Assembly (NCBI GenBank): GCA_004000515.1
Contig: CP034537.1
Span: 992,001-1,056,000 of the forward strand
Direction: 5' to 3'
Length of the DNA stretch: 64,000 bases
Source of the DNA: Pseudomonas poae
GTDB lineage: Bacteria; Pseudomonadota; Gammaproteobacteria; Pseudomonadales; Pseudomonadaceae
Shown here: piece after piece, positions 1-10,663 of the stretch
How the letters are laid out: each line of letters opens with the position of its first letter
Numbering within the stretch: position 1 is the first letter of the stretch
The notes under the pieces: generated by a model
What the model saw: the letters and a program-made list of their open reading frames with translations, nothing else
What the model was told of the DNA's origin: nothing
Databases searched by the model: none
Position numbers and translations under genes: made by a program

Positions 1-671
1 TGTTCACCGCCAACCCGCCACGCGTGCCGGGTGATGTGGTCAATGGTGTAGCCGCCACTGATGGCCTGGCCGCGCCGAGCCATGGCGGCATCACCATCGA
101 GCCGACCCCAGGTGCAGCGCCAGCCGCGAACACCACTGCGCCAGCCGAGCCACAAGCCCCTGCCGTTGCTGAACGCGTGGTGGATGGCCGCACCACGTAC
201 ATCCTCAACAGCATCCTTGAAGACGTGATCAAGAAGGGTACCGGCCGCCGTGCACTGGCACTGGGCCGTGCGGATATCGCGGGCAAGACGGGCACCACCA
301 ACGACTCCAAGGACGCCTGGTTCTCCGGCTACAACGGCGACTACGTGACCACCGTATGGACCGGCTACGACCAACCAGAAAGCCTCGGCCGCCGCGAGTT
401 CGGTGGCACCGTCGCCTTGCCGATCTGGATGAGCTACATGGGCGCAGCCTTGAAGGACAAACCGCTGCACACCCAGCCGGAGCCGGAAGGCATTCTCAGC
501 CTGCGGATCGACCCGGTCAGCGGCCGCGCGGCGTCGCCAAGCACGCCGAATGCGTACTTCGAACTGTTCAAGAGCGAAGACACGCCGCCGTCGGTCAACG
601 AACTGGGTAACGGTGTTGCACCGGGTAGCCCGTTGCCGGCGGATGAAGCGGCGCCGATCGACCTGTTCTAA
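1..671 (+). CDS. mrcA: Penicillin-binding protein 1A, C-terminal part (cut by window start)
   Basis: The reading frame is open from base 3, so the gene begins upstream and only about the last 222 codons are present. The bifunctional class A enzyme polymerises and cross-links peptidoglycan at the inner membrane. The visible part is the end of the transpeptidase domain: the KTG box in IAGKTGTTNDSKDAW followed by WFSGYNGDYVTTVW and the GGTVALPIW segment typical of PBP1A. A Pro/Ala-rich insert precedes it and an acidic tail ends in DLF. A divergently read maeB lies beyond a shared terminator, as in other Pseudomonas (ponA next to maeB). The symbol ponA is also used. Confidence 0.9.
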   Translation, partial: FTANPPRVPGDVVNGVAATDGLAAPSHGGITIEPTPGAAPAANTTAPAEPQAPAVAERVVDGRTTYILNSILEDVIKKGTGRRALALGRADIAGKTGTTNDSKDAWFSGYNGDYVTTVWTGYDQPESLGRREFGGTVALPIWMSYMGAALKDKPLHTQPEPEGILSLRIDPVSGRAASPSTPNAYFELFKSEDTPPSVNELGNGVAPGSPLPADEAAPIDLF

Positions 672-700
672 CTCGATCTGCCCCTTGATGCAGATCCATT

Positions 701-788
701 GTGGGAGCGGACATGCTCGCGAATGCGCAGTGCCAGTCAACGAATCTAGAGACTGACACACCGCATTCGCGAGCAAGCCCGCTCCCAC
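701..788. repeat. REP doublet (REPIN-type palindrome)
   Basis: Two inverted arms, GTGGGAGCGGACATGCTCGC and its near-complement ending GCTCCCAC, are separated by about 45 bases. The unit sits in the ponA-maeB gap and is the same family as those near 8.4, 10.6, 13.0, 56.3, 60.7 and 62.8 kb. Confidence 0.85.
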
Positions 789-828
789 ATTTGGTTCTGC
801 GCAAAGTCCAAGTTAATCGCCACACAGC

Positions 829-862
829 AAAAAGCCCCGACTCTCACGAGCCGGGGCTTTTT
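829..862. terminator. Bidirectional rho-independent terminator between ponA and maeB
   Basis: The stem is AAAAAGCCCCG pairing with CGGGGCTTTTT and is extended by CTC/GAG. A-run and T-run flanks on both sides let it serve ponA on the plus strand and maeB on the minus strand, which converge here. Confidence 0.9.
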
Positions 863-881
863 GTTGGTGCGCTACAACGGC

Positions 882-2150
882 TTAGCCGTTGAACACATCA
901 TCCACGCTTTGCAGCGGGTAGTTCTTCGGATACGGCAGGGTGGCCACGCCTGTCTCGATGGCAGCTTTGGCCACGGCATCGGAGATCAGGGTGATCAGGC
1001 GCTTGTCCATTGGTTTCGGAATGATGTACTCACGACCGAATTCCAGCTTGGCGCCACCGTAGGCGTCGCATACGTCCTGAGGTACCGGCAGTTTGGCCAG
1101 TTCACGCAGGGCGTTGGCGGCAGCCACTTTCATTTCTTCGTTGATGCGCTTGGCGCGAACGTCCAGGGCACCACGGAAGATGAACGGGAAGCCCAGCACG
1201 TTGTTGACCTGGTTCGGGTAGTCCGAACGGCCAGTGGCCATGATCACGTCGCTACGGGTGGCGTGAGCCAGCTCTGGCGAAATCTCTGGGTCCGGGTTGG
1301 AGCAGGCGAACACGATTGGGTTGGCCGCCATGGACTTCAGGCCTTCAGCGCTCAGCAGGTTCGGGCCGGACAGACCGACGAATACGTCTGCACCGTCAAG
1401 GGCGTCAGCCAGCGTGCGCTTGGACGACGGGTGGGCAAACATCGCCTTATACTGGTTCAGGTCGGAACGCTCGGACTGGATCACGCCCTTGCTGTCGACC
1501 ATGTAGATGTTTTCCAGCTTGGCGCCCATGCTGACGATCAGCTTCATGCAGGAGATGGCAGCAGCGCCAGCGCCCAGGCAGACGATCTTGGCATCAGCCA
1601 GGGTTTTGCCAGCGATTTCCAAGGCGTTGATCATGCCGGCCGCGGTAACGATCGCGGTGCCGTGCTGGTCATCGTGGAATACCGGAATGTCGCACTGTTC
1701 GATCAGAGCCTTTTCGATCTCGAAGCACTCAGGTGCCTTGATGTCTTCCAGGTTGATGCCACCGAAGGTGATGGAAATGCGCTTGACGGTGTCGATGAAA
1801 GCTTGCGGGCTCTCGGAGTCGACTTCGATGTCGAAAACGTCGATACCGGCAAAGCGCTTGAACAGCACGCCCTTACCTTCCATGACTGGCTTGGAAGCCA
1901 ATGGGCCGAGGTTACCCAGGCCGAGAATCGCGGTGCCATCAGAAATCACTGCAACCAGGTTGCCCTTACCGGTGTACTTGTACGCCAGCTCAGGATCGCG
2001 GGCGATTTCACGTACGGGCTCGGCCACGCCGGGGCTGTAGGCCAACGACAGGTCGCGGGCGGTGGCGGTGGCTTTGGTGAGCTCTACACTCAGCTTTCCT
2101 GGACGAGGATTGGCATGATATTCGAGAGCGGCAGTTTTCAAATCAGACAT
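882..2150 (-). CDS. maeB: NADP-dependent malic enzyme
   Basis: Oxidative decarboxylation of malate to pyruvate with reduction of NADP, a cytosolic anaplerotic and NADPH-supplying step. The 422-residue protein is the short malic enzyme form without the C-terminal phosphotransacetylase-like domain found in enteric MaeB. Family signatures are YSPGVAEPV near residue 38, the nucleotide-binding stretch [43 protein letters not shown] near residue 160 and a second Rossmann region [12 protein letters not shown]. The start [12 protein letters not shown] is conserved. The gene is monocistronic, with the shared terminator downstream and about 180 bases of upstream spacer before the nuclease stop. Confidence 0.96.
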   Translation of the reverse strand: MSDLKTAALEYHANPRPGKLSVELTKATATARDLSLAYSPGVAEPVREIARDPELAYKYTGKGNLVAVISDGTAILGLGNLGPLASKPVMEGKGVLFKRFAGIDVFDIEVDSESPQAFIDTVKRISITFGGINLEDIKAPECFEIEKALIEQCDIPVFHDDQHGTAIVTAAGMINALEIAGKTLADAKIVCLGAGAAAISCMKLIVSMGAKLENIYMVDSKGVIQSERSDLNQYKAMFAHPSSKRTLADALDGADVFVGLSGPNLLSAEGLKSMAANPIVFACSNPDPEISPELAHATRSDVIMATGRSDYPNQVNNVLGFPFIFRGALDVRAKRINEEMKVAAANALRELAKLPVPQDVCDAYGGAKLEFGREYIIPKPMDKRLITLISDAVAKAAIETGVATLPYPKNYPLQSVDDVFNG

Positions 2151-2332
2151 ATCGGCATTCCGCTTTTACTGTTGGTCGACGGACCGCCGAGGATACGCGT
2201 GTCGTAAAGTCCCTACAAGACTGGGTAGTCACCGGTGTCAAGGCCCCAAACCGCCGTACTTTGGTCTAAGGCCACGGGATACAAGGGCTCAACTGTTCAC
2301 AATCACATAAAAAAATGTCTACAATTTTTTTA

Positions 2333-3139
2333 TTAATTCGTCGAATTGAGCATGCTTGGGTCGGTCAGCGGCAGCAACCAACGAGCCTGATCGTGCTTCA
2401 AGCTGCCGCGCCTGGCACGATCCTGCACCCAACCACGCGCCTCGATTGTCTTGCCTTGCAGACCACTCAGCATGGCGCTGTCGAACTGGCTGGCCAACGC
2501 AGGGGCAATGCGCAATACCAGTGAGCCCTGCACGTCGATCCAGACACCACCGCGATTACGCTCGACCTTGCTCACCTGGCCGCTGACCAGAGCGAAGCCG
2601 GAGTGTTTGAGTTGCGCCACGCGCTGCACTGGCGACTGCCGCCACAAACCCAGGCGCGCCTTGCGAGCACTGTTCTCGGCAGCCCGCTGGCACGCAATAA
2701 GATCGACATTCGGCGCTACGCCTACCTGAAGCCCCAGGCCCTCGGCCAACAGCCGGGCTTCCAGGTTCTCTCCATCCACACCATAAAGATGGGCCAGGGT
2801 TCGGCCATAGCGATCTTTGCTTTCACGCCCCACCACCAGGCCGACGCGACCGCCGCTGGCCTGCACCAACGCCTGCAAACGCTGGCGGGCAGCGACAGCA
2901 TAAGGCTCGTCGGCACGGCCCTTCTTGCCGGTTTCCGGGGCATTGAGGCCTATCATGCGTACGCTGCGACCGTCCTTGAGGCGTACCGTGTCGCCGTCCA
3001 CAACGCGCTGTACGTCTACCTGGGCCAAGGAGGTCGGCGCCGGGCAGAACACCTCGGCCTGGACTGCCGACAGCCAAATCCCAGGCACAAAAAAGGCGCC
3101 CACAAGGGACGCCTTTTTCAACAGCTTGCAAAAGCCCAT
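2333..3139 (-). CDS. Secreted thermonuclease (SNase-like) family protein
   Basis: Calcium-dependent staphylococcal nuclease-fold protein, predicted to be exported. Residues 1-28 form a signal peptide: basic KLLKK, a hydrophobic core and a VQA cleavage site before EVFCPAP. The SNase domain follows, with RVVDGDTVRLKDG near residue 45, RMIGLNAPE, DEPYA and ESKDRYGRTLAHLYG near residue 108, so the active-site Asp, Arg, Glu, Arg set is present. The C-terminal 100 residues resemble an OB-type extension seen in Pseudomonas orthologues. It starts only 14 bases after the rpmE stop, and its signal-peptide codons contain the rpmE terminator hairpin. The substrate (DNA or RNA) cannot be told from sequence. 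Confidence 0.85.
   Translation of the reverse strand: MGFCKLLKKASLVGAFFVPGIWLSAVQAEVFCPAPTSLAQVDVQRVVDGDTVRLKDGRSVRMIGLNAPETGKKGRADEPYAVAARQRLQALVQASGGRVGLVVGRESKDRYGRTLAHLYGVDGENLEARLLAEGLGLQVGVAPNVDLIACQRAAENSARKARLGLWRQSPVQRVAQLKHSGFALVSGQVSKVERNRGGVWIDVQGSLVLRIAPALASQFDSAMLSGLQGKTIEARGWVQDRARRGSLKHDQARWLLPLTDPSMLNSTN
3089..3118 (-). terminator. Terminator-like hairpin of rpmE lying inside the nuclease signal-peptide codons
   Basis: Read on the minus strand: an A-run, GGCGTCCC, loop TTGT, GGGCGCC, then six T. One T bulges in the stem. It lies 36-65 bases after the rpmE stop, where a rho-independent terminator would be expected, but within the first 17 codons of the nuclease. Confidence 0.7.
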
Positions 3140-3153
3140 AAGGCTTTTGAGCC

Positions 3154-3387
3154 TTACTCTGCTGGAGTAGCAGCAGGCTTCTTGCCGAAAGCACCAAAGC
3201 GATCTGCGAAGCGCTGTACGCGGCCGCCGGTGTCCAGAGTTTTCTGCTTACCGGTGTAGAACGGGTGGCACTCGTTGCATACGTCAGTACCCAGTGGCTT
3301 GCACAGGTTCGAACGAGTTTCGAACTTGTTGCCGCAGCTGCAGGTTACTTCGATGGTTTCGTACGCTGGATGGATATCGGCTTTCAT
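3154..3387 (-). CDS. rpmE: 50S ribosomal protein L31
   Basis: Large-subunit ribosomal protein of 77 residues. It is the zinc-binding form with cysteines in TCSCGNKF and [15 protein letters not shown]. The start [12 protein letters not shown] is preceded by AGGAAG at the correct spacing. Longer in-frame extensions upstream are not conserved in the family. The signature [17 protein letters not shown] and the C-terminal Ala/Pro tail are typical. No zinc-free paralogue is seen in the window. Its neighbours are priA (divergent) and the nuclease gene downstream. Confidence 0.97.
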   Translation of the reverse strand: MKADIHPAYETIEVTCSCGNKFETRSNLCKPLGTDVCNECHPFYTGKQKTLDTGGRVQRFADRFGAFGKKPAATPAE

Positions 3388-3601
3388 GGCACTTCCTCGG
3401 GCTAGCGTGCCGCCACTCGACACTATTGTCGAATACCGCACGTAATTAGGCCGCGGATTCTACCAGACCTTTTTAAACGCGCAAGCGGCGCTGAGGGTGT
3501 CAAACGTCCTTTCATCAGAAATCCACGGCATACCCAAGCCACCCCTCGTCTGCTAGGCTCCCGCCCCTGCGCCACCGCCTGCCTTATATGAGACCCCTCG
3601 C

Positions 3602-5821
3602 GTGCCCGACGCCATTTTGCGCCTAGCCCTGCCCTCGCCCCTGCGCCGCCTGTTCGATTACCGGGCCCCGGCCGGCGTGCTGCGGGCACAGTTGCAGCCA
3701 GGCATGCGCGTGCGCGTGCCGTTTGGTCGAAGGGAGATGATCGGGGTTTTGGTGGAAGTTGCTGACCACAGCGAAGTCCCGGCCGAGAAGCTCAAGCCTG
3801 CACTCGCGATACTCGATGCCACGCCACCGCTGCCACCCGCGCTGTTCAAGCTGTGCCTGTGGACTGCCCAGTATTACCAGCACAGCCTAGGCGATACCTT
3901 GAGCTGGGCGCTGCCAGTGTTGTTGCGTCAGGGTGAACTCGCCGAGGCGCGCCAGGAGCGTTTCTGGTCGATGGTTCCCGGCGCACGCCTTGACGACCCA
4001 CGCATCGCTCGCGCCCCGCGCCAGCGCGAAGCCTTGGCGACCCTCGCCCAGCACCCGCACGGCGTAGCCCATCAGTTGCTAAGCAAACTGATGCTGAGCA
4101 AAGACAGTCTCGACCTGCTGCTCGCCAAAGGCCTGGTGCAGGTGGAAATCCGCAAGCACGCCCCCGACCCGCGTCACGAACACTGGTTGGCCCAGCCGGA
4201 ACTGCCGCTGAACCCCGAACAACGTGCGGCCTACGAGGCAATACGCGCTGGCTTCGACAGTTTCCACGCGTTCCTACTGGCCGGCGTTACGGGCAGCGGC
4301 AAGACCGAAGTGTATTTGCAACTGATCCGCGAAACCCTGCAGGCCGGCAAACAGGCACTGGTGCTGATCCCCGAGATCAACCTGGGCCCGCAGACCCTGG
4401 CGCGTTTCGAGCAGCGATTCAATGCGCGCATCGCCCTGGTGCACTCGGCGGTCAACGACCGTGAACGCCTGGAGTCCTGGTTGGCCGCACGGGATGGCGA
4501 GGCCGACATTATTATCGGCACCCGCTCGGCGCTGTTCACTCCGATGAAAAACCCCGGGCTGATCATCATCGACGAGGAGCACGACGGCTCCTATAAACAG
4601 CAGGAAGGCCTGCGCTACCACGCTCGCGACCTGGCGCTGGTGCGGGCGCGCCAGGAAGACATCCCGATCGTGCTGGGCTCGGCCACACCGTCCCTGGAGA
4701 GTCTGCACAACGCCTACACCGGACGTTACGGCCTCCTACGCCTCAATGAGCGCGCCGGCGGTGCCAAACAACCGCGTTTCCTGCGCCTGGATGTAAAAAG
4801 CCGCCCACTGGACAGCGGCATTTCCGGGCCGATGCAACAAGCCATCGGCCAGACCCTCGCCGCCGGCCAACAGGTTTTGGTATTCCTCAACCGTCGTGGT
4901 TTTGCGCCAACACTGCTCTGCCATGACTGCGGCTGGATGTCCGAATGCGAGCGCTGCGATGCGCGCATGACCGTACACCAACGCTACGGCGAACTGCGCT
5001 GCCATCATTGCGGCCATGTGGAACGGGTACCGCGCCACTGCCCGCAGTGCGGCAAAGTGGATTTGCGCCCCGTCGGCGCGGGCACCGAGCGCGCCGAAGA
5101 GCGCCTGGGCATCCTGTTCCCTGACTTTCCGGTGCTGCGGGTCGACCGCGATAGCACGTCGCGCAAAGACGCGATGAACCAACTGTTCGCCACCATCCAG
5201 AAAGGCCAGCCATGCATCTTGATCGGCACGCAGATGCTTGCCAAAGGGCATCACTTTCCACGGGTAACCCTGGTGTCGATCCTGGATGCCGACGGCGGCC
5301 TGTTCTCGGGTGACTTCCGCGCAAGCGAGCGTATGGCGCAGTTGATCGTACAAGTCGCAGGCCGTGCAGGCCGTGCCGAAGAACCGGGCAAAGTGATTAT
5401 CCAGACCCACTTGGCCGACCACCCGCTGCTGATTCAGCTGACAGAACAAGGCTACTTTGCCTTCGCAGAACAGGCACTGAGTGAGCGCCGCGCCGCCGGC
5501 CTGCCGCCGTTCTCCCATTTAGCATTGCTACGGGCCGAAGCGCACAAACCAGGGCAGGCCGAAGGGTTCCTGGACGAGGCCTGTAGCGCTGCCGAACGTT
5601 TGCTCGGCGAACTGGGCCTTACCGGCATCGAGCTGCTCGGCCCGGTGCCAGCCCCCATGGAGCGTCGCGCCGGCCGTTACCGTGCTCAGCTACTCTTGCA
5701 GGCGACGTCTCGTGCACCGCTGCATCGGCTATTAAGTAGCTGGTTGCTTGCCCTGGAGCAAATGCCCAGTGGTCGGCAGGTGCGATGGTCGTTGGATGTA
5801 GACCCGGTAGATTTGTATTAA
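3602..5821 (+). CDS. priA: Primosomal protein N' (replication restart helicase PriA)
   Basis: 3'-to-5' DNA helicase that recognises stalled forks and reloads the replisome. The 739-residue protein has the family length. The N-terminal DNA-binding domain begins [14 protein letters not shown] from a GTG start. Walker A is [12 protein letters not shown] near residue 230 and the DEEH box is [16 protein letters not shown]. Eight zinc-binding cysteines lie near residues 440-480 ([24 protein letters not shown]). Helicase motif [12 protein letters not shown] is also present. It is read divergently from rpmE. The argS gene follows about 110 bases downstream in the same direction. Confidence 0.97.
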   Translation: MPDAILRLALPSPLRRLFDYRAPAGVLRAQLQPGMRVRVPFGRREMIGVLVEVADHSEVPAEKLKPALAILDATPPLPPALFKLCLWTAQYYQHSLGDTLSWALPVLLRQGELAEARQERFWSMVPGARLDDPRIARAPRQREALATLAQHPHGVAHQLLSKLMLSKDSLDLLLAKGLVQVEIRKHAPDPRHEHWLAQPELPLNPEQRAAYEAIRAGFDSFHAFLLAGVTGSGKTEVYLQLIRETLQAGKQALVLIPEINLGPQTLARFEQRFNARIALVHSAVNDRERLESWLAARDGEADIIIGTRSALFTPMKNPGLIIIDEEHDGSYKQQEGLRYHARDLALVRARQEDIPIVLGSATPSLESLHNAYTGRYGLLRLNERAGGAKQPRFLRLDVKSRPLDSGISGPMQQAIGQTLAAGQQVLVFLNRRGFAPTLLCHDCGWMSECERCDARMTVHQRYGELRCHHCGHVERVPRHCPQCGKVDLRPVGAGTERAEERLGILFPDFPVLRVDRDSTSRKDAMNQLFATIQKGQPCILIGTQMLAKGHHFPRVTLVSILDADGGLFSGDFRASERMAQLIVQVAGRAGRAEEPGKVIIQTHLADHPLLIQLTEQGYFAFAEQALSERRAAGLPPFSHLALLRAEAHKPGQAEGFLDEACSAAERLLGELGLTGIELLGPVPAPMERRAGRYRAQLLLQATSRAPLHRLLSSWLLALEQMPSGRQVRWSLDVDPVDLY

Positions 5822-5931
5822 GCCTGGCCATAGGTCCTGCGAAGGTTGGCAAGCCCGCCCTCGCCACGGATAATGCCCAGTTTTTCCACCTGCGCATCGC
5901 GCGCCGCCGCTTGCGGTCGAAAGAGAACACC

Positions 5932-7668
5932 ATGAAAGACACCATTCGCCAGCTGATCCAACAAGCCATCACCCAACTCGTCAACGAAGGTGTGTTGCCT
6001 GAAGGCCTGACGCCGGCGATCCAGGTGGAGAACACCCGCGACAAGACCCACGGTGACTTCGCCAGCAACATCGCGATGATGCTGTCCAAGCCGGCTGGCA
6101 TGAAACCCCGCGACCTGGCGGAAAAGATCATCGCCGCCCTGCCTGCCGACGAGAGCATCACCAAGGCCGAAATCGCCGGCCCAGGCTTTATCAACTTCTT
6201 CCAAAACACCCAGGCCCTGGCTTCGCGCCTGGATGCGGCCTTGGCCGACGCCAAGATCGGCGTACGCAAGGCCGGTCCGCTGCAACGTGTGGCCATCGAC
6301 CTGTCGGCGCCGAACCTGGCCAAAGAGATGCACGTAGGCCACCTGCGCTCGACCATCATTGGCGACGGCGTGGCGCGCGTGCTGGAGTTCCTCGGCGACA
6401 CCGTGATCCGCCAGAACCACGTAGGCGACTGGGGCACCCAGTTCGGCATGCTGATGGCCTACCTGCAAGAGAACCCGATCACCAGCAACGAGCTGTCGGA
6501 CCTCGAAAACTTCTACCGCGCCGCCAAGAAGCGCTTCGACGAATCCGAAGAATTCGCCGACCGCGCCCGTGGCCTGGTGGTCAAGCTGCAAGCCGGTGAC
6601 AAGGAATGCCTGGAGCTGTGGAGCCGCTTCCGTGACATTTCCCTGTCCCACTGCCAGGAAATCTACGAACTGCTCAACGTGAAGCTGACCATGGCCGACG
6701 TGATGGGCGAAAGCGCCTACAACGATGACCTGATCAACGTGGTCAACGATCTCAAGGCCAAGGGCCTGCTGGTTGAGAGCAACGGTGCGCAGTGCGTGTT
6801 CCTCGAAGAATTCAAGACTGCCGATGGCGAGCCGCTGCCGGTGATCATCGTCAAGGCCGATGGCGGCTACCTGTACGCCACCACGGACCTGGCGGCCGTG
6901 CGTTATCGCAGCGGTGTACTCAAGGCGGACCGTGCGCTGTACTTCGTCGACCAGCGCCAGGCCCTGCACTTCCAGCAGGTGTTTGAAGTGGCACGTCGTG
7001 CCGGCTTCATCACCCACCCAATGCACATGGAACACATGGGTTTCGGCACCATGAACGGCGCCGATGGCCGCCCGTTCAAGACCCGCGACGGCGGCACCGT
7101 GAAGCTGATCGACCTGCTGAACGAAGCCCAGGAACGTGCCTACAACCTGGTGAAGGAAAAGAACCCGGAGCTGGCCGAGGCCGACCTGCGCAACATCGCC
7201 CGCGTGGTGGGGATTGGCGCAGTGAAATACGCCGATTTGTCCAAGCACCGTACCAGCGACTACAGCTTCAACTTTGAGCTGATGCTCAACTTCGAAGGCA
7301 ACACCGCGCCGTACCTGCTGTACGCCTACACCCGTGTGGCTGGCGTGTTTCGCAAGCTGGGCAAGGACTTCAGCGAAGTTGAAGGCCACATCGTGCTGGA
7401 CGCACCGCACGAACAGGAATTGGCGGCCAAACTGGCGCAATTCGGCGAAGTGCTGAACAGCGTCGGCGAGAAAGGCACACCGCATATCCTGTGCACCTAC
7501 CTGTACGAAGTCGCCGGCCTGTTCTCCAGCTTCTACGAGAACTGCCCTATCCTGACCGCCGACGACGAAGCCCAGAAGCAAAGCCGCCTGCGCCTTGCCG
7601 CCCTGGCTGGACGGACCCTCAAGCAAGGCCTGGAACTGTTGGGCCTGGAAACTCTGGAGCGTATGTAA
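5932..7668 (+). CDS. argS: Arginyl-tRNA synthetase
   Basis: Class I aminoacyl-tRNA synthetase that charges tRNA-Arg. It has 578 residues. The start [16 protein letters not shown] matches the family; the frame is open upstream, but that part is not conserved. The N-terminal Add1 domain covers residues 1-110. The HIGH-type motif is [17 protein letters not shown], with [14 protein letters not shown] behind it. The C-terminal anticodon-binding domain ends [14 protein letters not shown]. The gene is intact. The SPOR-domain gene begins 2 bases after its stop, suggesting cotranscription. Confidence 0.97.
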   Translation: MKDTIRQLIQQAITQLVNEGVLPEGLTPAIQVENTRDKTHGDFASNIAMMLSKPAGMKPRDLAEKIIAALPADESITKAEIAGPGFINFFQNTQALASRLDAALADAKIGVRKAGPLQRVAIDLSAPNLAKEMHVGHLRSTIIGDGVARVLEFLGDTVIRQNHVGDWGTQFGMLMAYLQENPITSNELSDLENFYRAAKKRFDESEEFADRARGLVVKLQAGDKECLELWSRFRDISLSHCQEIYELLNVKLTMADVMGESAYNDDLINVVNDLKAKGLLVESNGAQCVFLEEFKTADGEPLPVIIVKADGGYLYATTDLAAVRYRSGVLKADRALYFVDQRQALHFQQVFEVARRAGFITHPMHMEHMGFGTMNGADGRPFKTRDGGTVKLIDLLNEAQERAYNLVKEKNPELAEADLRNIARVVGIGAVKYADLSKHRTSDYSFNFELMLNFEGNTAPYLLYAYTRVAGVFRKLGKDFSEVEGHIVLDAPHEQELAAKLAQFGEVLNSVGEKGTPHILCTYLYEVAGLFSSFYENCPILTADDEAQKQSRLRLAALAGRTLKQGLELLGLETLERM

Positions 7669-7669
7669 G

Positions 7670-8371
7670 TTGGCTGCCAAGAAAAAACCTGCACCCAAGC
7701 GCGGCGCCAGCCGCTACCAGGCCCCGGCGAAGAAGCCGATCCCGGGCTGGTTGTGGATGGCCATCGGCCTTGCTGTCGGTGCATTCGTTGTCATCCTGAT
7801 GAAGCTGGAGCCGGGTAAAGGCGACGACGTCAAACGGGTCAAGCAAGAGCAGCAGAAAGCCACGAAAATGGCCGAAGCCAACAAGACTGCGCCGAGCCCG
7901 ACCGCACCGGTAAAGCCGAAATACGACTTCTACACGCTGCTGCCGGAATCGGAAGTGATCGTGCCGCCTGACGCCGTGCCGGAAAAAACCCTGCCGACGC
8001 CTCAAGTGCCGACCACCCCGGTCACCCCTGCGGAAGCCGCGAAGATCGACACCGCACGGGCACAGGCCGCGCTGGCCGGGATTACCCCGCCGCCTGCGCC
8101 ACCGGTTGCCGAGACCAAGGCGGCACCGGTGACCAAGTTCTTCCTGCAAGCGGGCTCGTTCCCGAAACAGGCGGATGCGGATCGCGTGCGCGCGCAGATT
8201 ATTTTGCTTGGCCAGTCGGTGACGGTGGAATCCGGCACGGTCAAGGATGCGACCTGGTATCGCGTGCTGGTGGGGCCGTTCAGCAACCGTGAACAGCTGA
8301 ACGTGGCGCAGAAGCAGTTGGCGGGCGCGGGCTTTAGCAATCTGTTGTTACAACAACGCCAGAGCCGCTAA
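7670..8371 (+). CDS. SPOR-domain cell division protein (FtsN-like)
   Basis: Membrane-anchored protein likely to bind denuded septal peptidoglycan. The most probable start is TTG at 7670, giving MAAKKKPAPKRGASRYQAP, which fits the family. It has a basic cytoplasmic N-terminus and one membrane helix (PGWLWMAIGLAVGAFVVILM, about residues 26-45). A Pro/Ala/Thr-rich periplasmic linker and a C-terminal SPOR domain (KFFLQAGSFPKQADADRVRA to about residue 233) follow. It starts immediately after argS, as in other Pseudomonas. Whether it is the essential FtsN or a paralogue cannot be decided here. Confidence 0.85.
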   Translation: MAAKKKPAPKRGASRYQAPAKKPIPGWLWMAIGLAVGAFVVILMKLEPGKGDDVKRVKQEQQKATKMAEANKTAPSPTAPVKPKYDFYTLLPESEVIVPPDAVPEKTLPTPQVPTTPVTPAEAAKIDTARAQAALAGITPPPAPPVAETKAAPVTKFFLQAGSFPKQADADRVRAQIILLGQSVTVESGTVKDATWYRVLVGPFSNREQLNVAQKQLAGAGFSNLLLQQRQSR

Positions 8372-8395
8372 ACCCGAGAACACAGCAGGATCAAT

Positions 8396-8483
8396 GTGGG
8401 AGCTGGCTTGCCTGCGATAGCGATGGAACAGTCAATATTTTCAGTGACTGGCACACCGCAATCGCAGGCAAGCCAGCTCCCAC
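8396..8483. repeat. REP doublet (REPIN-type palindrome)
   Basis: Inverted arms GTGGGAGCTGGCTTGCCTGC and its complement, joined by about 48 bases including the sub-arms GCGATAGCG and CAATCGC. It lies in the gap between the SPOR gene and hslV. Confidence 0.87.
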
Positions 8484-8628
8484 ATTTGGTTTTTGGGCGC
8501 TTTCAAAAATGTGTAAGACCTATAAACACCACTCGTCCGCGTACTGCTCCTACAGTTGAAATCCCCCCGCCACCCCCATATGAGTTTCCATCAGGGCATT
8601 TTCGCCCCGCTGCGTGGAGACTCTCCCC

Positions 8629-9158
8629 TTGACCACCATCGTTTCAGTACGTCGCCACGGCAAAGTCGTCATGGGCGGCGACGGCCAGGTTTCCCTTGGC
8701 AACACCGTGATGAAAGGCAACGCCAAGAAAGTGCGTCGCCTGTACCACGGCCAGGTTCTCGCGGGCTTTGCCGGCGCCACCGCCGACGCCTTCACCCTCT
8801 TTGAGCGCTTCGAAGGCCAGCTGGAAAACACCAGGGCCACCTCGTCCGCGCCGCTGTTGAACTCGCCAAAGAATGGCGTACCGATCGCTCTCTCAGCCGC
8901 CTGGAAGCCATGCTGGCCGTTGCCAACAAAGACGCCTCCCTGATCATCACCGGTAACGGCGATGTGGTTGAGCCCGAAAACGGCCTGATCGCCATGGGTT
9001 CCGGCGGTGGCTATGCCCAAGCTGCGGCCAGCGCGCTGTTGAAGAAAACCGACCTGTCGGCCCGTGAAATCGTCGAGACCGCCCTGGGCATCGCTGGCGA
9101 TATCTGCGTGTTCACCAACCACAATCTGACCATTGAGGAGCAGGACCTCGCGGAGTAA
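8629..9158 (+). CDS. hslV: ATP-dependent protease subunit HslV (frameshifted in this sequence)
   Basis: Proteolytic subunit of the HslUV (ClpQY) complex in the cytoplasm. The TTG start gives [20 protein letters not shown]. The Thr after Met is the N-terminal nucleophile once Met is removed, which fixes this start. The first 66 codons are in one frame up to RFEGQLE. After the AAAA run at 8825-8828 the protein continues in another frame ([20 protein letters not shown] to the C-terminus). Restoring one A gives the complete family protein of about 176 residues, so a consensus error is likely. hslU follows 37 bases later. Confidence 0.88.
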
Positions 9159-9195
9159 GCCGTAGGCTTATTCCCGCTTGAGGCCGCCAAACACT

Positions 9196-10532
9196 ATGTC
9201 CATGACTCCCCGCGAAATCGTCCACGAACTCAACCGCCATATCATCGGCCAGGACGATGCCAAGCGCGCCGTTGCCATCGCGCTGCGTAACCGCTGGCGC
9301 CGGATGCAACTGCCCGAAGAACTGCGCGTTGAAGTAACGCCGAAGAACATCCTGATGATCGGTCCTACCGGTGTCGGTAAAACCGAGATCGCCCGTCGCT
9401 TGGCCAAATTGGCCAACGCACCGTTCATCAAGGTCGAAGCCACCAAGTTCACCGAAGTGGGCTACGTGGGCCGCGATGTCGAGTCGATCATTCGTGACCT
9501 GGCCGACGCCGCGCTGAAGCTGCTGCGCGAACAGGAAATGACCAAGGTCAGCCACCGCGCCGAAGACGCTGCCGAAGAGCGCATCCTCGACGCCTTGCTG
9601 CCACCGGCACGCATGGGCTTCAACGAAGACGCCGCGCCGGCCTCGGACTCCAACACCCGTCAGCTGTTCCGCAAGCGCCTGCGTGAAGGCCAGTTGGATG
9701 ACAAGGAAATCGAGATCGAAGTCGCTGAAGTCTCCGGCGTCGATATCTCTGCACCACCTGGCATGGAAGAAATGACCAGCCAGTTGCAGAACCTGTTCGC
9801 CAACATGGGCAAGGGCAAAAGAAAAGCCGCAAGCTCAAGGTGAAGGACGCACTGAAGTTGGTGCGCGATGAAGAAGCCGGGCGCCTGGTGAACGAGGAAG
9901 AACTCAAGGCCAAGGCCCTGGAAGCCGTTGAGCAGCATGGCATCGTGTTTATCGACGAGATCGACAAAGTGGCCAAGCGCGGCAATTCCGGCGGCGTCGA
10001 TGTGTCGCGCGAAGGCGTACAGCGCGACCTGCTGCCGCTGATCGAAGGCTGCACGGTGAATACCAAGCTGGGCATGGTCAAGACCGACCACATCCTGTTT
10101 ATCGCCTCCGGCGCGTTCCACCTGAGCAAGCCAAGCGACCTGGTACCGGAGCTGCAAGGCCGCCTGCCGATTCGCGTGGAACTCAAGGCGCTGACCCCGG
10201 GCGACTTCGAGCGCATCCTCAGCGAGCCGCATGCATCGCTCACCGAGCAGTACCGTGAGCTGCTGAAAACCGAAGGCCTGGGGATCGAGTTCCAGCCGGA
10301 CGGCATCAAGCGCCTGGCGGAGATCGCCTGGCAGGTCAACGAGAAGACCGAGAACATCGGTGCACGTCGTTTGCACACGTTGCTGGAGCGTTTGCTGGAG
10401 GAGGTTTCCTTCAGTGCTGGCGATTTGGCTGGTGCGCAGAATGGCGAAGTGATCAAGATCGATGCTGACTACGTCAACAGCCACCTGGGCGAATTGGCGC
10501 AGAACGAAGATCTGTCGCGCTACATTCTGTGA
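9196..10532 (+). CDS. hslU: ATP-dependent protease ATPase subunit HslU (frameshifted in this sequence)
   Basis: AAA+ unfoldase that feeds HslV. The start [20 protein letters not shown] is conserved; an in-frame ATG at 9202 is an alternative. Walker A is [17 protein letters not shown] near residue 57, the intermediate domain spans about residues 110-240 and Walker B is [15 protein letters not shown]. Sensor and C-terminal sequences run to LSRYIL. The frame breaks at 9827-9835 in a GGCAAAAGAAAAGCC stretch. Adding one A restores [18 protein letters not shown], the normal family sequence, and about 445 residues. It is cotranscribed with hslV. Confidence 0.88.
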
Positions 10533-10560
10533 TCCACACGTAGAGCCGCTTTGCTTTAAT

Positions 10561-10630
10561 GTGGGAGCTGGCTTGCCTGCGATAGCTATGGTGAATTCAA
10601 CACCGCTATCGCAGACAAGCCAGCTCCCAC
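10561..10630. repeat. REP doublet (REPIN-type palindrome)
   Basis: Arms GTGGGAGCTGGCTTGCCTGC and GCAGACAAGCCAGCTCCCAC flank the inner pair GATAGC/GCTATC. It lies between hslU and the DUF971 gene. Confidence 0.87.
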
Positions 10631-10663
10631 AATTTGAAGCCGGTTTCTTCAGGGTTATCCCCA

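Noticed and set aside
861..2207. Open frame of about 448 codons opposite maeB
   Set aside because: It is a third-position-GC mirror of a perfectly conserved malic enzyme, with no family motif and no ribosome-binding site of its own.
2290..2335. A/T-rich inverted repeat (AAAAAAATGT and AATTTTTTT) after the nuclease stop as a terminator
   Set aside because: The stem is almost only A-T with mismatches, too weak to call.
5818..7698. Long open frame (626 codons) opposite argS
   Set aside because: Antisense shadow of argS; the composition (Gln/His/Val-rich) is typical of reverse-strand GC-rich frames.
8825..9835. Programmed frameshifting in hslV and hslU
   Set aside because: No slippery heptamer with downstream structure, and both need one base restored to give the ordinary protein. 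The same pattern affects many unrelated genes.
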